Source: CAYLLN01 sp036496265 (GTDB lineage Bacteria; Planctomycetota; Planctomycetia; Pirellulales; Pirellulaceae). Taken from it: a stretch of 42,500 nucleotides of DNA. The stretch lies in NCBI GenBank assembly GCA_036496265.1, contig DASXLL010000036.1:1-42500 (forward strand), in the 5' to 3' direction. The notes under the pieces were generated by a model. The model searched no databases. It saw nothing but the letters and a program-made list of their open reading frames with translations, and was not told the origin of the DNA. Made by a program: the position numbers and the translations under genes. This document shows, piece by piece, positions 31,408 to 39,905 of the stretch (positions within the stretch are counted from its first letter, which is position 1; each line of letters begins with the position of its first letter).

Positions 31408-32962
31408 AGACACCAATTGGCCAGCCGAGGGCGCGGTGCAGCCGAAACTGGGCCGTGTTGTAATCGACCACGGCGCGCAGATACTCGCGGCGGGCGGCGT
31501 CGAGAGCCTGAATCGATTGCAAGACTTCGATCGGCAGGCCCTGGACATTGCGAATGCGTTCGAGGTTTCGATCGTACGAGCGGTGGGCTGCGGCGATGCC
31601 TTCTTTGGCTGCGGCGATCTGTTTTTGGCGCGCCTGGACCTGCGAGTAGGTTTCGACAACTTCGCGGGCGACGAGATCCATTGTCTGCACTTCCTGCATC
31701 CGCGCCTGCTGGATTTGGGCCCGTGCATTATCGCGGGCGGCTTTCTCTCCGACACCCAAGTTGCGAAGCTCCCACCAGGCGACACCGTCGAAATCGAAAC
31801 GGTTTCCGCCATTGGTGATTTGACCGCCGGTTCCGGCACCGAAGCCGCCGTAGCTCATGCCCAGCAAGATGCTTGGCAGCCAAGGGGCGTTTTCCTCGCG
31901 CTTCAGGCGGTTGACGGCTTCGCCGACGAGCGAGCGGCTGGCGGCTAACTCGGGTCGATTCGATAGGCCGGCTGCGACGAGATCGCCCATTGTCATGGTG
32001 TCGAGCGGCACCAGATCGATGGGCACAATGTTGTCTTCCTGGGGAACGATCAAAATCGTCGGGTCCGAGCTGAGCTGTTGAGAGACGCGGGCGGAGGCAA
32101 CGGCCTCGGACTCTTCCGCGCGGGCGACTTCGTTCTTCAGAAGGGCGAGGGCAGCGGTTGCGCGATCGGCGTCGGCTTCGTTGCCCGCGCCGGTTCGAGC
32201 GAATTCGCTCGTCAGTCGAGCGAGCCCTGCGCCATGTTCGAGCGTTTCGGCGGCGATGGCTTTGCGCTGCGCGGCTTCCAGCAGCGCCAAATAGGCCAGG
32301 GCCGTTTCCAAAAGCTGGTCGTTCATCGTCGCGGTGGCCTGGAACTCACGGGCTTCGAGGGCATAGCCGGTGATTCGCCGCTGAAAGATGGCGTCGGTCG
32401 TGTGAAACATCGCATAGACGCCCGGAATTGCTGGCGAGCCGGCGCCGACAGCGAAGGCGCCGAGGCCGCCAAAGGCTGCGCCGCGGCTGGCGGTAATGTT
32501 GTCGCCTTCGACCTGCTGAATTTTGCCTTCGTGCTTGTTGTAGTTGCCGCCGGTGCGAATGCTCGGCAGCCACATCGCGCGGGCCGCGTCGTGAACGGCG
32601 AGGGACTGAGCGATTTGGGCCTGAGCGAAGGCGACGCGAGGGTTTTGAGCTTGGGTCAGACCGAGGGCCGTCGCCATATCGAGCGGAAGCGAAGGCCGGT
32701 CATCTTCAAGCGACTTCGCTCCCCGCGCGTCGATTTGTTCAGGAGCCGGAAACGCTTCCGTCGAACGCACATCACTCACCTCATCGTGGTAGGACGCCGG
32801 TTGGACGCGATTCGTGGGCTCGGTGGTAGTCGCGGCCACTACCGTGGGCGGCGCTGCCACTGGGATCGCTTGCTGTGCTTTTCTGCTGGTCGCGCAGCCG
32901 GTAAGCGCAGCTGCGACCACCAGCGAAAGTGCCATCGAAGAATGTAGCCGCGACACGCGCAT
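31406..32962 (-). CDS. TolC-family outer-membrane efflux lipoprotein
   Basis: A 518-residue outer-membrane factor. The N-terminus is a lipoprotein signal ending AAALTGC with Cys near residue 23. Two TolC-type halves follow: helices around LDMATALGLTQAQNPRVAFA, then a long coiled-coil section with QLLETALAYLALLEAAQRKA and the second half with GEAVNRLKREENAPWLPSI, ARMQEVQTMDLVAREVVE and YLRAVVDYNTAQFRLHRALG, the usual ending of the family. It should form the trimeric channel for the RND/HlyD pump encoded divergently at 33188-37811. A 225-bp gap with a shared regulatory region separates the two transcription units. ATG at 32962 (an ATG four codons upstream is the alternative). Confidence 0.88.
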   Translation of the reverse strand: MRVSRLHSSMALSLVVAAALTGCATSRKAQQAIPVAAPPTVVAATTTEPTNRVQPASYHDEVSDVRSTEAFPAPEQIDARGAKSLEDDRPSLPLDMATALGLTQAQNPRVAFAQAQIAQSLAVHDAARAMWLPSIRTGGNYNKHEGKIQQVEGDNITASRGAAFGGLGAFAVGAGSPAIPGVYAMFHTTDAIFQRRITGYALEAREFQATATMNDQLLETALAYLALLEAAQRKAIAAETLEHGAGLARLTSEFARTGAGNEADADRATAALALLKNEVARAEESEAVASARVSQQLSSDPTILIVPQEDNIVPIDLVPLDTMTMGDLVAAGLSNRPELAASRSLVGEAVNRLKREENAPWLPSILLGMSYGGFGAGTGGQITNGGNRFDFDGVAWWELRNLGVGEKAARDNARAQIQQARMQEVQTMDLVAREVVETYSQVQARQKQIAAAKEGIAAAHRSYDRNLERIRNVQGLPIEVLQSIQALDAARREYLRAVVDYNTAQFRLHRALGWPIGV

Positions 32963-33187
32963 ACAGCCGCACACAGCCGAGTAAAGCTATTCCGCTTTTA
33001 ACATCGGTAACGATTCGGGCCGGTTTTAGCGAAGTTGCCGGTAGTGCCGCGAGTTATAATAGTGCGGTTGGCGTTGCGGCGGCATGTTCGTTAAAGTCGA
33101 TACAGATTGCTGCTGCAAGCCGCAAAGTCGCTAGAGTTTTCGTAGCCCGCAAAGTTTACCAGGCCGCATTCGGCGCTGCTCGAAGCC

Positions 33188-36100
33188 ATGAATCCGATTG
33201 TCGCCGCTCTCCGTCATCCGCTCTCGGTCATGGTGGCTCTGGTGGCGCTGACGTTTGGCTTTGGCCTCGCGATTGGCAAGCCAGTGTGCGAGCAAATCGG
33301 CATCAAGTATCCGGCGGGGCTGCCGGAGGGGATGGATGTCGATATCTTTCCGGCGCTGAACCTGCCGATCATCTATGTCGCTCAGCCGTATGGCGGCATG
33401 GACCCGGCGCAGATGGAAGGGTATCTGACGAACTACTACGAGTACCACTTCCTCTACATCAGCAACATTCATCACGTCGAATCGCGAAATGTGCAGGGCA
33501 TGGCCCTGATGAAGTTATTCTTTCATCCGGGCACGAACATGGCCCAGGCGATGGCTGAGACAATCGCCTACGTGAATCGCTCGCGGGCGTTTATGCCTCC
33601 GGGCACTGTGTCGCCGTTCGTGATGCGGTTCGATACAGGCAGCGTTCCGGTTGGTTATCTCGTGCTGCGCAGCGACACTCGCAGCGTGGCCGAGATCAAC
33701 GATCTGGCCCTGTTTTCGGTCCGGCCGACATTTGCGAGCCTGCCGGGTGTGTCCGCGCCGCCACCATTTGGCGCCGGAGCGCGGTCGCTGGTCGTCACCG
33801 TCGATCCGCAGCGCCTGAAGTCGTACGGCATCGCCCCGGACGACGTCGTTACGGCGGTCACGAAGGGGAACACGATCAGCCCCTCGGGAAATGTGCCGAT
33901 CGGCGACAAGTATCCGATCGTCCCGATCAACTCGATCGTCAAAGACGCGAGCCAGATGCTGAGCATCCCGGTGCGGACGGGATCGAACCCCGTATATATC
34001 CGGGACATTGGCTTTGTTGCCGACGCGGCCGACGCGCCGACGGGCTACGCGCTGATCAACGGCCGCCGCGCAGTCTATATCCTGGCGACGAAGCGGGCCG
34101 ATGCTTCGACACTGAGCGTGATCCAAGAAATCCGCAAAGCGCTGCCGACGATGCAGGCGGTTTTGCCGGACGATATCAAAGTCACGTTTGAGTTCGATCA
34201 GTCGCCGTATGTCACGCGGGCGGTCAGCGGCGTGCTAATGGAAGGAACGCTCGGGGCGATTCTCGTCGGGCTAATGGTTCTCGTCTTCTTGCGCGATTGG
34301 CGAAGTGCTCTGGTCGTCGTCCTCAATATTCCGTTCGCGCTGATGTCATCGGTCATCGCGCTGTGGATATGCGGCTACACGATCAATGTAATGACGCTGG
34401 GCGGGTTGGCGCTGGCGATTGGCGTCCTCGTCGATGAGGCGACGGTTGAAATCGAAAATATTCATGCCCAGATGGAAAAGACTCCGTCGATTGCGCGAGC
34501 AGTGCGGCTGGGCAATGCGCTAACCGCATTGCCGCGGTTGCTGGCAATGCTCTGCGTTTTGGCCGTCTTCGTGCCGGCGTTTTTCATGCACGGCGCCGCG
34601 CGGGGCTTGTTTGCACCGTTGGCGCTGGCTGTCGGCTTCGCGATGATCGCCTCCTATATCTTGTCGAGCACGTTTGTGCCGGTGGCATCGGTGTGGTTGC
34701 TGCGGCACGCTGGACAAGGCTCAGGGTTCAGGGTCCAACGTTCAGGTCAAGGAAAATCACTTTTTGAGCGAATCAGGGATCGGTATGAGGGACTATCGGC
34801 CGGATTGATTCGACTACGTTTTCTCGTGATCCCAGCTTATCTGGCTGCCTGCGTCCTGATCATCGTCGCCATTTTTCCGCATTTGGGCCGCGAGATCTTT
34901 CCGCAGGTCGATACAGGCGCGTTTCGGCTGCGCCTGCGTGCGCCGGACGGCACTCACATTGCGAAAAGTGAGCAATACGCCAAACAGACGTTGGAGATCA
35001 TTGCCAAAACGGTTGGCCCCGAGCACGTCGATCTGTCGTTGGGCTATGTGGGCATGATTCACAGCAATTTTCCGATCAACGCGGTCTATCAATGGTCGCG
35101 CGGGCCGGAGGAGGCAATTCTGTACGTCGCGTTGAAAGATCATGCTCGGATTAAGGTCGAAGAATTAAAGGACAAGCTGCGGAAAACACTTGCAACCGAG
35201 CTGCCCGATGTGCGGTGTAGTTTCGAGCCGGCCGACATCATCAACGAGGTGATGAGCTTTGGCTCGCCGACGCCAATTGAAGTGTCTGTCAGCGGCCCCA
35301 ATTTTGGCGAGAGCCGGCAGCATGCGGAAAAAATCCGCACGGAGTTGGCCAAGCTGCCGTATGTGCGCGATCTGCAATATGGCCAGTCGCTCGATTACCC
35401 GACGATTGATGTCAACGTCGATCGCGAGAAGGCGGGTCTCGTCGGCTTGACGCCGCTGGACGTCAGCAAGTCGATCGTGACGGCCACTTCGTCCAGTCGG
35501 TTCACGGTGCCGAACTATTGGGCCGATCCGAAAACGGGCATCGCCTACCAGGTGCAGGTCGAAATCCCGCGGCCGGTCGTCCGCAGCGTCGATGGCATCG
35601 ATACGATCCATTCGGCCGACGATTTGGGCCAAATTCCACTGAAGCGCGAAGGCGATCAGCAGATTCTCGTTCGCGACATTGCCGAGTTGCGGCCCGGAAC
35701 GATGCCGGGGCAATATGACCGCTACAACATGAAGCGGCAGGTCACGCTGACGGCGAATCGCGCGGGCATCGACCTGGGCACGCTGACCAACGAGGTCGCC
35801 GCCGCCGTGAAACGGGCGGGCGACGCGCCGAAGGGAGCAAAGATCGAAATCCGTGGTCAGATTCCGCCCATGAACGAGATGACGAGCGGCCTCTCCGTCG
35901 GCCTCATCGTCTCGGTCGTTGCTGTGTTCCTGCTACTGACAGCCAATTTTCAATCGGTGCGGCTGTCGCTCGTGGCCGTATCGAGCGCGCCGGCTGTGGT
36001 TGCCGGCGTTCTAATCATGTTGTGGTTGACTGGGACGACGCTGAACATTCAATCGTTCATCGGGGCGATCATGGCGATCGGTGTGGCGATGGCGAATGCC

Positions 36101-36448
36101 ATTTTGCTGGTCACATTCGCGGAAATGCGCCGCCGCGAAGGCGATGAGTCGGCAGCCGCTGCGACGCACGGCGCTGCCGGGCGCTTGCGGGCCATTTTGA
36201 TGACCACCTGCGCGATGATCGCCGGCATGTTGCCGATGGCTCTGGCTTTCGGCGAATCGGGCCAGCAAAACGCGCCGCTGGGCCGCGCCGTCATCGGCGG
36301 CCTGGCTGCTGCGACGCTGGCTACGCTGTTCATTCTGCCCAGTGTCTTCGCGCTGCTCCAAAAGCGCGTCGCCGAGAAAACGCCGTCGCTCGATCCGGAT
36401 GATCCGGAGAGCAGGTACTACTCGCCGGTGATTGCCGAAGGTGCCTGA
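33188..36448 (+). CDS. RND-family efflux transporter permease
   Basis: A 1086-residue inner-membrane pump of the AcrB/HAE type with the standard 12-helix, two-fold layout and two periplasmic porter/docking loops (about 35-345 and 570-890). Helix 4 has LAIGVLVDEATVEIENIH, where the AcrB Asp407-Asp408 pair is Asp416-Glu417. Helix 10 has AIGVAMANAILLV, in which the AcrB Lys940 position is Ala969, so the proton relay differs from the E. coli model, a change seen in other RND branches. The cytoplasmic linker between helices 6 and 7 contains an in-frame heptanucleotide array (34718-34752). ATG at 33188 is the first plausible start; no strong ribosome site. It overlaps or abuts the HlyD-like gene downstream. 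Substrate unknown; metal, drug and lipid are all possible. Confidence 0.92.
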   Translation: MNPIVAALRHPLSVMVALVALTFGFGLAIGKPVCEQIGIKYPAGLPEGMDVDIFPALNLPIIYVAQPYGGMDPAQMEGYLTNYYEYHFLYISNIHHVESRNVQGMALMKLFFHPGTNMAQAMAETIAYVNRSRAFMPPGTVSPFVMRFDTGSVPVGYLVLRSDTRSVAEINDLALFSVRPTFASLPGVSAPPPFGAGARSLVVTVDPQRLKSYGIAPDDVVTAVTKGNTISPSGNVPIGDKYPIVPINSIVKDASQMLSIPVRTGSNPVYIRDIGFVADAADAPTGYALINGRRAVYILATKRADASTLSVIQEIRKALPTMQAVLPDDIKVTFEFDQSPYVTRAVSGVLMEGTLGAILVGLMVLVFLRDWRSALVVVLNIPFALMSSVIALWICGYTINVMTLGGLALAIGVLVDEATVEIENIHAQMEKTPSIARAVRLGNALTALPRLLAMLCVLAVFVPAFFMHGAARGLFAPLALAVGFAMIASYILSSTFVPVASVWLLRHAGQGSGFRVQRSGQGKSLFERIRDRYEGLSAGLIRLRFLVIPAYLAACVLIIVAIFPHLGREIFPQVDTGAFRLRLRAPDGTHIAKSEQYAKQTLEIIAKTVGPEHVDLSLGYVGMIHSNFPINAVYQWSRGPEEAILYVALKDHARIKVEELKDKLRKTLATELPDVRCSFEPADIINEVMSFGSPTPIEVSVSGPNFGESRQHAEKIRTELAKLPYVRDLQYGQSLDYPTIDVNVDREKAGLVGLTPLDVSKSIVTATSSSRFTVPNYWADPKTGIAYQVQVEIPRPVVRSVDGIDTIHSADDLGQIPLKREGDQQILVRDIAELRPGTMPGQYDRYNMKRQVTLTANRAGIDLGTLTNEVAAAVKRAGDAPKGAKIEIRGQIPPMNEMTSGLSVGLIVSVVAVFLLLTANFQSVRLSLVAVSSAPAVVAGVLIMLWLTGTTLNIQSFIGAIMAIGVAMANAILLVTFAEMRRREGDESAAAATHGAAGRLRAILMTTCAMIAGMLPMALAFGESGQQNAPLGRAVIGGLAAATLATLFILPSVFALLQKRVAEKTPSLDPDDPESRYYSPVIAEGA
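34718..34752. repeat. Heptanucleotide array inside the RND gene
   Basis: Five 7-nt units: GGCTCAG, GGTTCAG, GGTCCAA, CGTTCAG, GTCAAGG. Being 35 nt with flanking bases that keep the frame, it encodes part of the cytoplasmic linker (around residues 511-522, GSGFRVQRSG) between helices 6 and 7. Confidence 0.8.
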
Positions 36449-36454
36449 AACAAG

Positions 36455-36524
36455 ACAAATGACCAATGACCAAGCACCAATGACCAAACAAATCCAAAAT
36501 CCAAAATCCAAAATCCAAAACTGG
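36455..36524. repeat. Heptanucleotide array at the start of the HlyD-like gene
   Basis: Ten consecutive 7-nt units: ACAAATG, four ACCAAxx-type units, then four AAATCCA and AAACTGG. It starts seven bases after the RND stop codon and contains the candidate start codons of the next gene (36459, 36480). Confidence 0.9.
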
Positions 36525-37811
36525 CTTTTCAGTTTGATTTTAAGCATCGTCATCTGCCAACCCGCCGCCCGCGCTCAGCCGCCGGCCGCATCCGGCTCGC
36601 TGGAAGTCGTCATGGCCGGTAAGCCGGTTCGGAAGACTCTGGTGCTGACGACGACGCAGCCGGCGCGGATCGAGGCGCTGGAGCAAACGCCGATTCATTC
36701 CAAGCTCGCGGCTTATATCGGCGAAGTGCTTGTCGATTACGGCGATAAGGTGACGAAGGATCAACCGCTGATCAAATTGGTGGCACCGGAGATCAATGCC
36801 GATCTGGCTCAAAAACAGGCTCTCCTCGAACAGTCCCGAGCGAACCTGCTGCAAGCCGAGGCCGGCGTCAAAGCCGCGGAAGCGGCGGTGGCGACGGCCC
36901 AATCGAAGGTCGCGCAAGTAAAAGCGGGAACTGAACGGGCCCAGACCGATCTCGTTCGTTGGCGATCGGAATACGCCCGACTGGCGTCACTCGCCAACAG
37001 CGGTTCGGTCAATCGGCAGATCGTCGATGAGACACAACAAAAACTGGGCGTCGCAGAGGCGGCGCTGAAGGAAGTTACGGCTGCGGTCGATGCGGCCAAG
37101 GCAACTGTGCAACAGGCTCAGTCCGAAGCGGCGAAGGCCGCATCCGACGTGACGGCGGTGAAGGCGCAGATCCGCGTGGCCGAGGCGAATCTGGCCCATG
37201 CGGCCGCGGAACATTCGTATTTGACGCTGAAGGCGCCGTTTGAAGGCGTCGTGACGGTCCGCCGCGTCGATCCGGGGCATTTTGTGCAGCCGGCGGGAAG
37301 CGGCGGACCGCCGCTGCTGGTCGTTGCGCGGAGCGACAAGATGCGGGTTTTTGTCGCCGTTCCGGAACTAGAGGCGGCGTATGTCGATTTGGGCGATCCG
37401 GTGGCGATCGAGGTGCAAGCGCTGCGCGGGGCTGAGGTCAAAGGCAACGTCACACGAACGGGATTCGCGCTGGATGTGGCCAACCGGTCGCTGGATACGA
37501 TCATCGACCTCGACAACTCGGGCGGCCGGCTGCGACCCGGACTGTATGGCACCGCCAAGATTTTGTTGCAGGAGCAAAAAGACGCACTCACGTTGCCAGC
37601 GGCGGCGGTAGCGCGGCAAGGGAGAGAAGCGTTTTGCTATCGACTGATCGGCGGCAAGGCGGTGAAGACGCCGATTCAGCTTGGTATCAAAGTTGGCGAC
37701 GATTTCGAGGTCATAAGCGGTATTTCAGACGGTGACAAGGCGATTCTCAACAAAGCAGCGTCCCTGAAAGATGGTCAGCCGGTTGAAGAACTGAAAGCGG
37801 CTATAAAATAA
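36459..37811 (+). CDS. HlyD/AcrA-type periplasmic membrane-fusion protein
   Basis: A protein of about 450 residues that should link the RND pump to the TolC-like channel. After a signal sequence (WLFSLILSIVICQPAARAQP) come a lipoyl half-motif (HSKLAAYIGEVLVDYGDKVTKDQPLIKL), a long Ala/Gln-rich coiled-coil hairpin (about 120-260), the second lipoyl half (HSYLTLKAPFEGVVTVRRVDP-type, split here at residue limits), a beta-barrel with LGDPVAIEVQALRG and GRLRPGLYGTAKILL, and a membrane-proximal domain ending DGDKAILNKAASL. The start is uncertain: ATGs at 36459 and 36480 both lie inside a heptanucleotide array that also encodes the N-terminal residues, and neither has a clear ribosome site, so translational coupling to the RND gene is likely. 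Confidence 0.85.
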   Translation: MTNDQAPMTKQIQNPKSKIQNWLFSLILSIVICQPAARAQPPAASGSLEVVMAGKPVRKTLVLTTTQPARIEALEQTPIHSKLAAYIGEVLVDYGDKVTKDQPLIKLVAPEINADLAQKQALLEQSRANLLQAEAGVKAAEAAVATAQSKVAQVKAGTERAQTDLVRWRSEYARLASLANSGSVNRQIVDETQQKLGVAEAALKEVTAAVDAAKATVQQAQSEAAKAASDVTAVKAQIRVAEANLAHAAAEHSYLTLKAPFEGVVTVRRVDPGHFVQPAGSGGPPLLVVARSDKMRVFVAVPELEAAYVDLGDPVAIEVQALRGAEVKGNVTRTGFALDVANRSLDTIIDLDNSGGRLRPGLYGTAKILLQEQKDALTLPAAAVARQGREAFCYRLIGGKAVKTPIQLGIKVGDDFEVISGISDGDKAILNKAASLKDGQPVEELKAAIK

Positions 37812-37832
37812 TTACGATGAAATAATAGGCCC

Positions 37833-37857
37833 GTAGGGTGGGCTGTGCCCACCAGCC
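37833..37857. repeat. GGTGGGC hairpin repeat
   Basis: GGTGGGC-TGT-GCCCACC (37837-37853) is a perfect 7-bp hairpin preceded by GTAG, a layout like REP elements mobilised by REP-associated tyrosine transposases. It lies after the HlyD-like stop codon and before a small membrane-protein gene. Confidence 0.65.
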
Positions 37858-37862
37858 AATAA

Positions 37863-38150
37863 ATGCAGCACTCCATCTCCTTACCCGCCGACCGGCAGTT
37901 CTCACTGGCTTACCTGCTGGCCGAAATTGCGCTCGTCGCGATCGCTCTAGCCGCGGCGCGCGTCGCGCTGTTGCTCGGTGTGGCGTGGATCGAAGTCCGA
38001 GCCGTCTTGTTCTGCGTTGCTCTAACCGCGGGCTGCGGCGCTTTGGGCGGCATGTGTTTTCGCATGGCCGTGGGCCTAGTCGGCGGCGGCATTTTCTCTG
38101 TCTCGTCGATTCCACTGCTGTGGATTGCGCTGAGTTCGGCGTCTCGTTAA
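37863..38150 (+). CDS. Small membrane protein, 95 residues, unknown function
   Basis: A hydrophobic protein with three likely membrane helices: about 18-40 (LLAEIALVAIALAAARVALLL), 46-66 (AVLFCVALTAGCGALGGMCF) and 70-90 (VGLVGGGIFSVSSIPLLWIA). The N-terminus is soluble and short. I do not recognise a named family. Codon use matches neighbours and no frame on the other strand is better. There is no clear ribosome site at ATG 37863, 52 nt after the HlyD-like gene. It may be read through from the efflux operon or be independent. Confidence 0.6.
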   Translation: MQHSISLPADRQFSLAYLLAEIALVAIALAAARVALLLGVAWIEVRAVLFCVALTAGCGALGGMCFRMAVGLVGGGIFSVSSIPLLWIALSSASR

Positions 38151-38240
38151 ATTCGCCCGCGTAGGCGATGGGGCTGTCTGCCGTATAATGGAGCATCGTC
38201 CATTGTCGAACGTTTGTTGTCGCAAGCGGAAGCAACGCGT

Positions 38241-38645
38241 ATGCCGGTGCAGATGCAGTTGTCGCGGATCATCATCAGCGAGATCAATCCGCAGCAGGTC
38301 ATTTACCTCAAAGAGGTCGAGGGGGATCGCACGTTTCCGATTTTGATCGGCCTGTTCGAGGCGGAGAGCATCAACACGGGCGTCAAACGCGTGCAATCCC
38401 CACGACCGCGGACGCACGAGCTGCTGGTGCAGTCGATCGAAGCCCTCGGCGGCGAGCTCGATAGCGTGGTGATCAGCGAGCTGAAGGACCATATCTACTT
38501 CGCCAAGCTCCGCGTCAAGCGCGAGGGCGAGCTCATCGAAATCGACTCGCGGCCGAGCGACGCCATCGCCGTCGCCGTCGCCTGCGATCCCATTCTGCCG
38601 ATTTATGTGGCCGAAGAAGTGCTGGAAGAAAGTTCAGCGGGTTAA
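38241..38645 (+). CDS. Bifunctional nuclease (DUF151) family protein
   Basis: A 134-residue single-domain member of the bifunctional nuclease family (BFN, DUF151), whose plant and archaeal/thermophile relatives have DNase and RNase activity. Key segments: YLKEVEGDRTFPILIGLFEAE, SPRPRTHELLVQSIEALGG, VVISELKDHIYFAKLRV and IDSRPSDAIAVAVACDPIL, the last with the conserved SRPSDAIA(V/L)A motif. It ends VAEEVLEESSAG; there is no UVR domain. ATG at 38241 with CGGAAG a little upstream is preferred to a TTG at 38214. Cytoplasmic; the actual substrate in bacteria is not established. Confidence 0.92.
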   Translation: MPVQMQLSRIIISEINPQQVIYLKEVEGDRTFPILIGLFEAESINTGVKRVQSPRPRTHELLVQSIEALGGELDSVVISELKDHIYFAKLRVKREGELIEIDSRPSDAIAVAVACDPILPIYVAEEVLEESSAG

Positions 38646-38743
38646 CCTCCCTTGAGATCGCGCCCCGTGGCTTTGAGGGGTTGTGGGCGACATTGGCCCT
38701 TAGCCGAGTGGGCGATCATCATGCCATGCGCAAAGAGCTGAAA

Positions 38744-39829
38744 ATGAACCTGACCAGATGTGCGATGTGGAGAGCGTCACATTCTAGATTGCTTGGCTGG
38801 TCGGTCATCGGTGTTGTAATTCTGGCAATCACGGGTATCTGGCTGGTTCCTGCCGCGATGGCAGTTGAACCGGCACAAGGTTCTTCGCCCAGGAACTATG
38901 TCGAAATCGTGTTTGGGGGCGATATCATGCTGGACGGCCTGCCGGGGCAGGCCATTGCGAACGGAGAAGATCCATTTGCCCACGTAGCCGATATTTTGCG
39001 AGGCGCGGATATCGCTGTGGGCAACCTGGAATGTGTGGTGGCTACGGGCGGACAGCCGGTGGAGAAGCCATTTGTGTTTCGCGCCCATCCCCGCGTCTTG
39101 CCCGTTCTGGCCCAGCATTTTCGCGTCGTGTCGTTGGCCAACAATCACACGGGCGACTTTGGACATACGGCATTCTTGGAGCAATTATTGCTGCTGGAGC
39201 GGCAGTCGCTTCCCTATTTTGGCGGTGGCGAGAATTGTGCTCGCGCCCGCATGCCCGCGATCATCGAGCGCGGCGGCCTCCGCATCGCGCTACTGGGTTA
39301 CAACGACTTCATGCCACGGTCGTTTGAGGCGGGGCCGTCTTGGCCCGGCGTGGCTTGGGCCGTTGGCCACCAGATCATGGCCGATATTCGCGCGGCCCGC
39401 TCGCAACATCAGGCGGATATTGTGATCCCATTCATGCACTGGGGAGACGAGCATGAACCGGCCAACGAGCGGCAAAAATCGCTGGCCCGCCGCATGCTCG
39501 CTAGCGGCGCCGACCTCGTGGTTGGCGCGCATCCGCATGTGACGCAAGAGGTGGAGCGTCACGAGGGAAAACTCGCGCTTTACAGTCTTGGCAATTTCGT
39601 ATTCGATGGCTTTAAGGATGGACCGGCACGGACCGGCTGGCTGCTGCGGGCCCGCTTTGACAAGCAGGGGCTGATCGCTTGGGACACAGTCGTCCTTCAA
39701 ATCGACGAGCGCGGCATTCCTCATATCTGTCGCGACATCCCTTCGCCGAGCGGCAGCAGAACATCGGACCAGATCGAGCTCCGCCGGGCCCTGGTTGACT
39801 CGCCGCTTTGTGCGCCAGCAACCAAGTGA
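38744..39829 (+). CDS. CapA-like metallophosphatase-fold protein
   Basis: A 361-residue member of the CapA/PgsA (bacterial capsule synthesis) family. An N-terminal membrane anchor or signal (VIGVVILAITGIWLVPAAMA) places the catalytic domain outside the inner membrane. Motifs in order: IVFGGDIMLDG, VGNLECV, VVSLANNHTGDFG, IPFMHWGDEHEP, VVGAHPHVTQEVE and YSLGNFVFD, which are the usual metal- and active-site loops. In Bacillus, PgsA/CapA takes part in poly-gamma-glutamate synthesis or export, but no capB or capC is nearby, so a polyglutamate role is not supported; it could be a stand-alone phosphatase. Start is uncertain among ATGs at 38681, 38726 and 38744; the last gives the most compact signal sequence. 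Confidence 0.88.
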   Translation: MNLTRCAMWRASHSRLLGWSVIGVVILAITGIWLVPAAMAVEPAQGSSPRNYVEIVFGGDIMLDGLPGQAIANGEDPFAHVADILRGADIAVGNLECVVATGGQPVEKPFVFRAHPRVLPVLAQHFRVVSLANNHTGDFGHTAFLEQLLLLERQSLPYFGGGENCARARMPAIIERGGLRIALLGYNDFMPRSFEAGPSWPGVAWAVGHQIMADIRAARSQHQADIVIPFMHWGDEHEPANERQKSLARRMLASGADLVVGAHPHVTQEVERHEGKLALYSLGNFVFDGFKDGPARTGWLLRARFDKQGLIAWDTVVLQIDERGIPHICRDIPSPSGSRTSDQIELRRALVDSPLCAPATK

Positions 39830-39905
39830 ATCGGGCAAGCTTGTTCTCAAACCTCACGCTGCGATGGTCACTGCGCGCTACATTTCGGTCTCGGGGCGGC
39901 GGCCC

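Noticed and set aside
36455..36524. Possible CRISPR array
   Set aside because: The repeats are 7 nt with no spacers, and there are no cas genes in the window. The same applies to the other heptad arrays.
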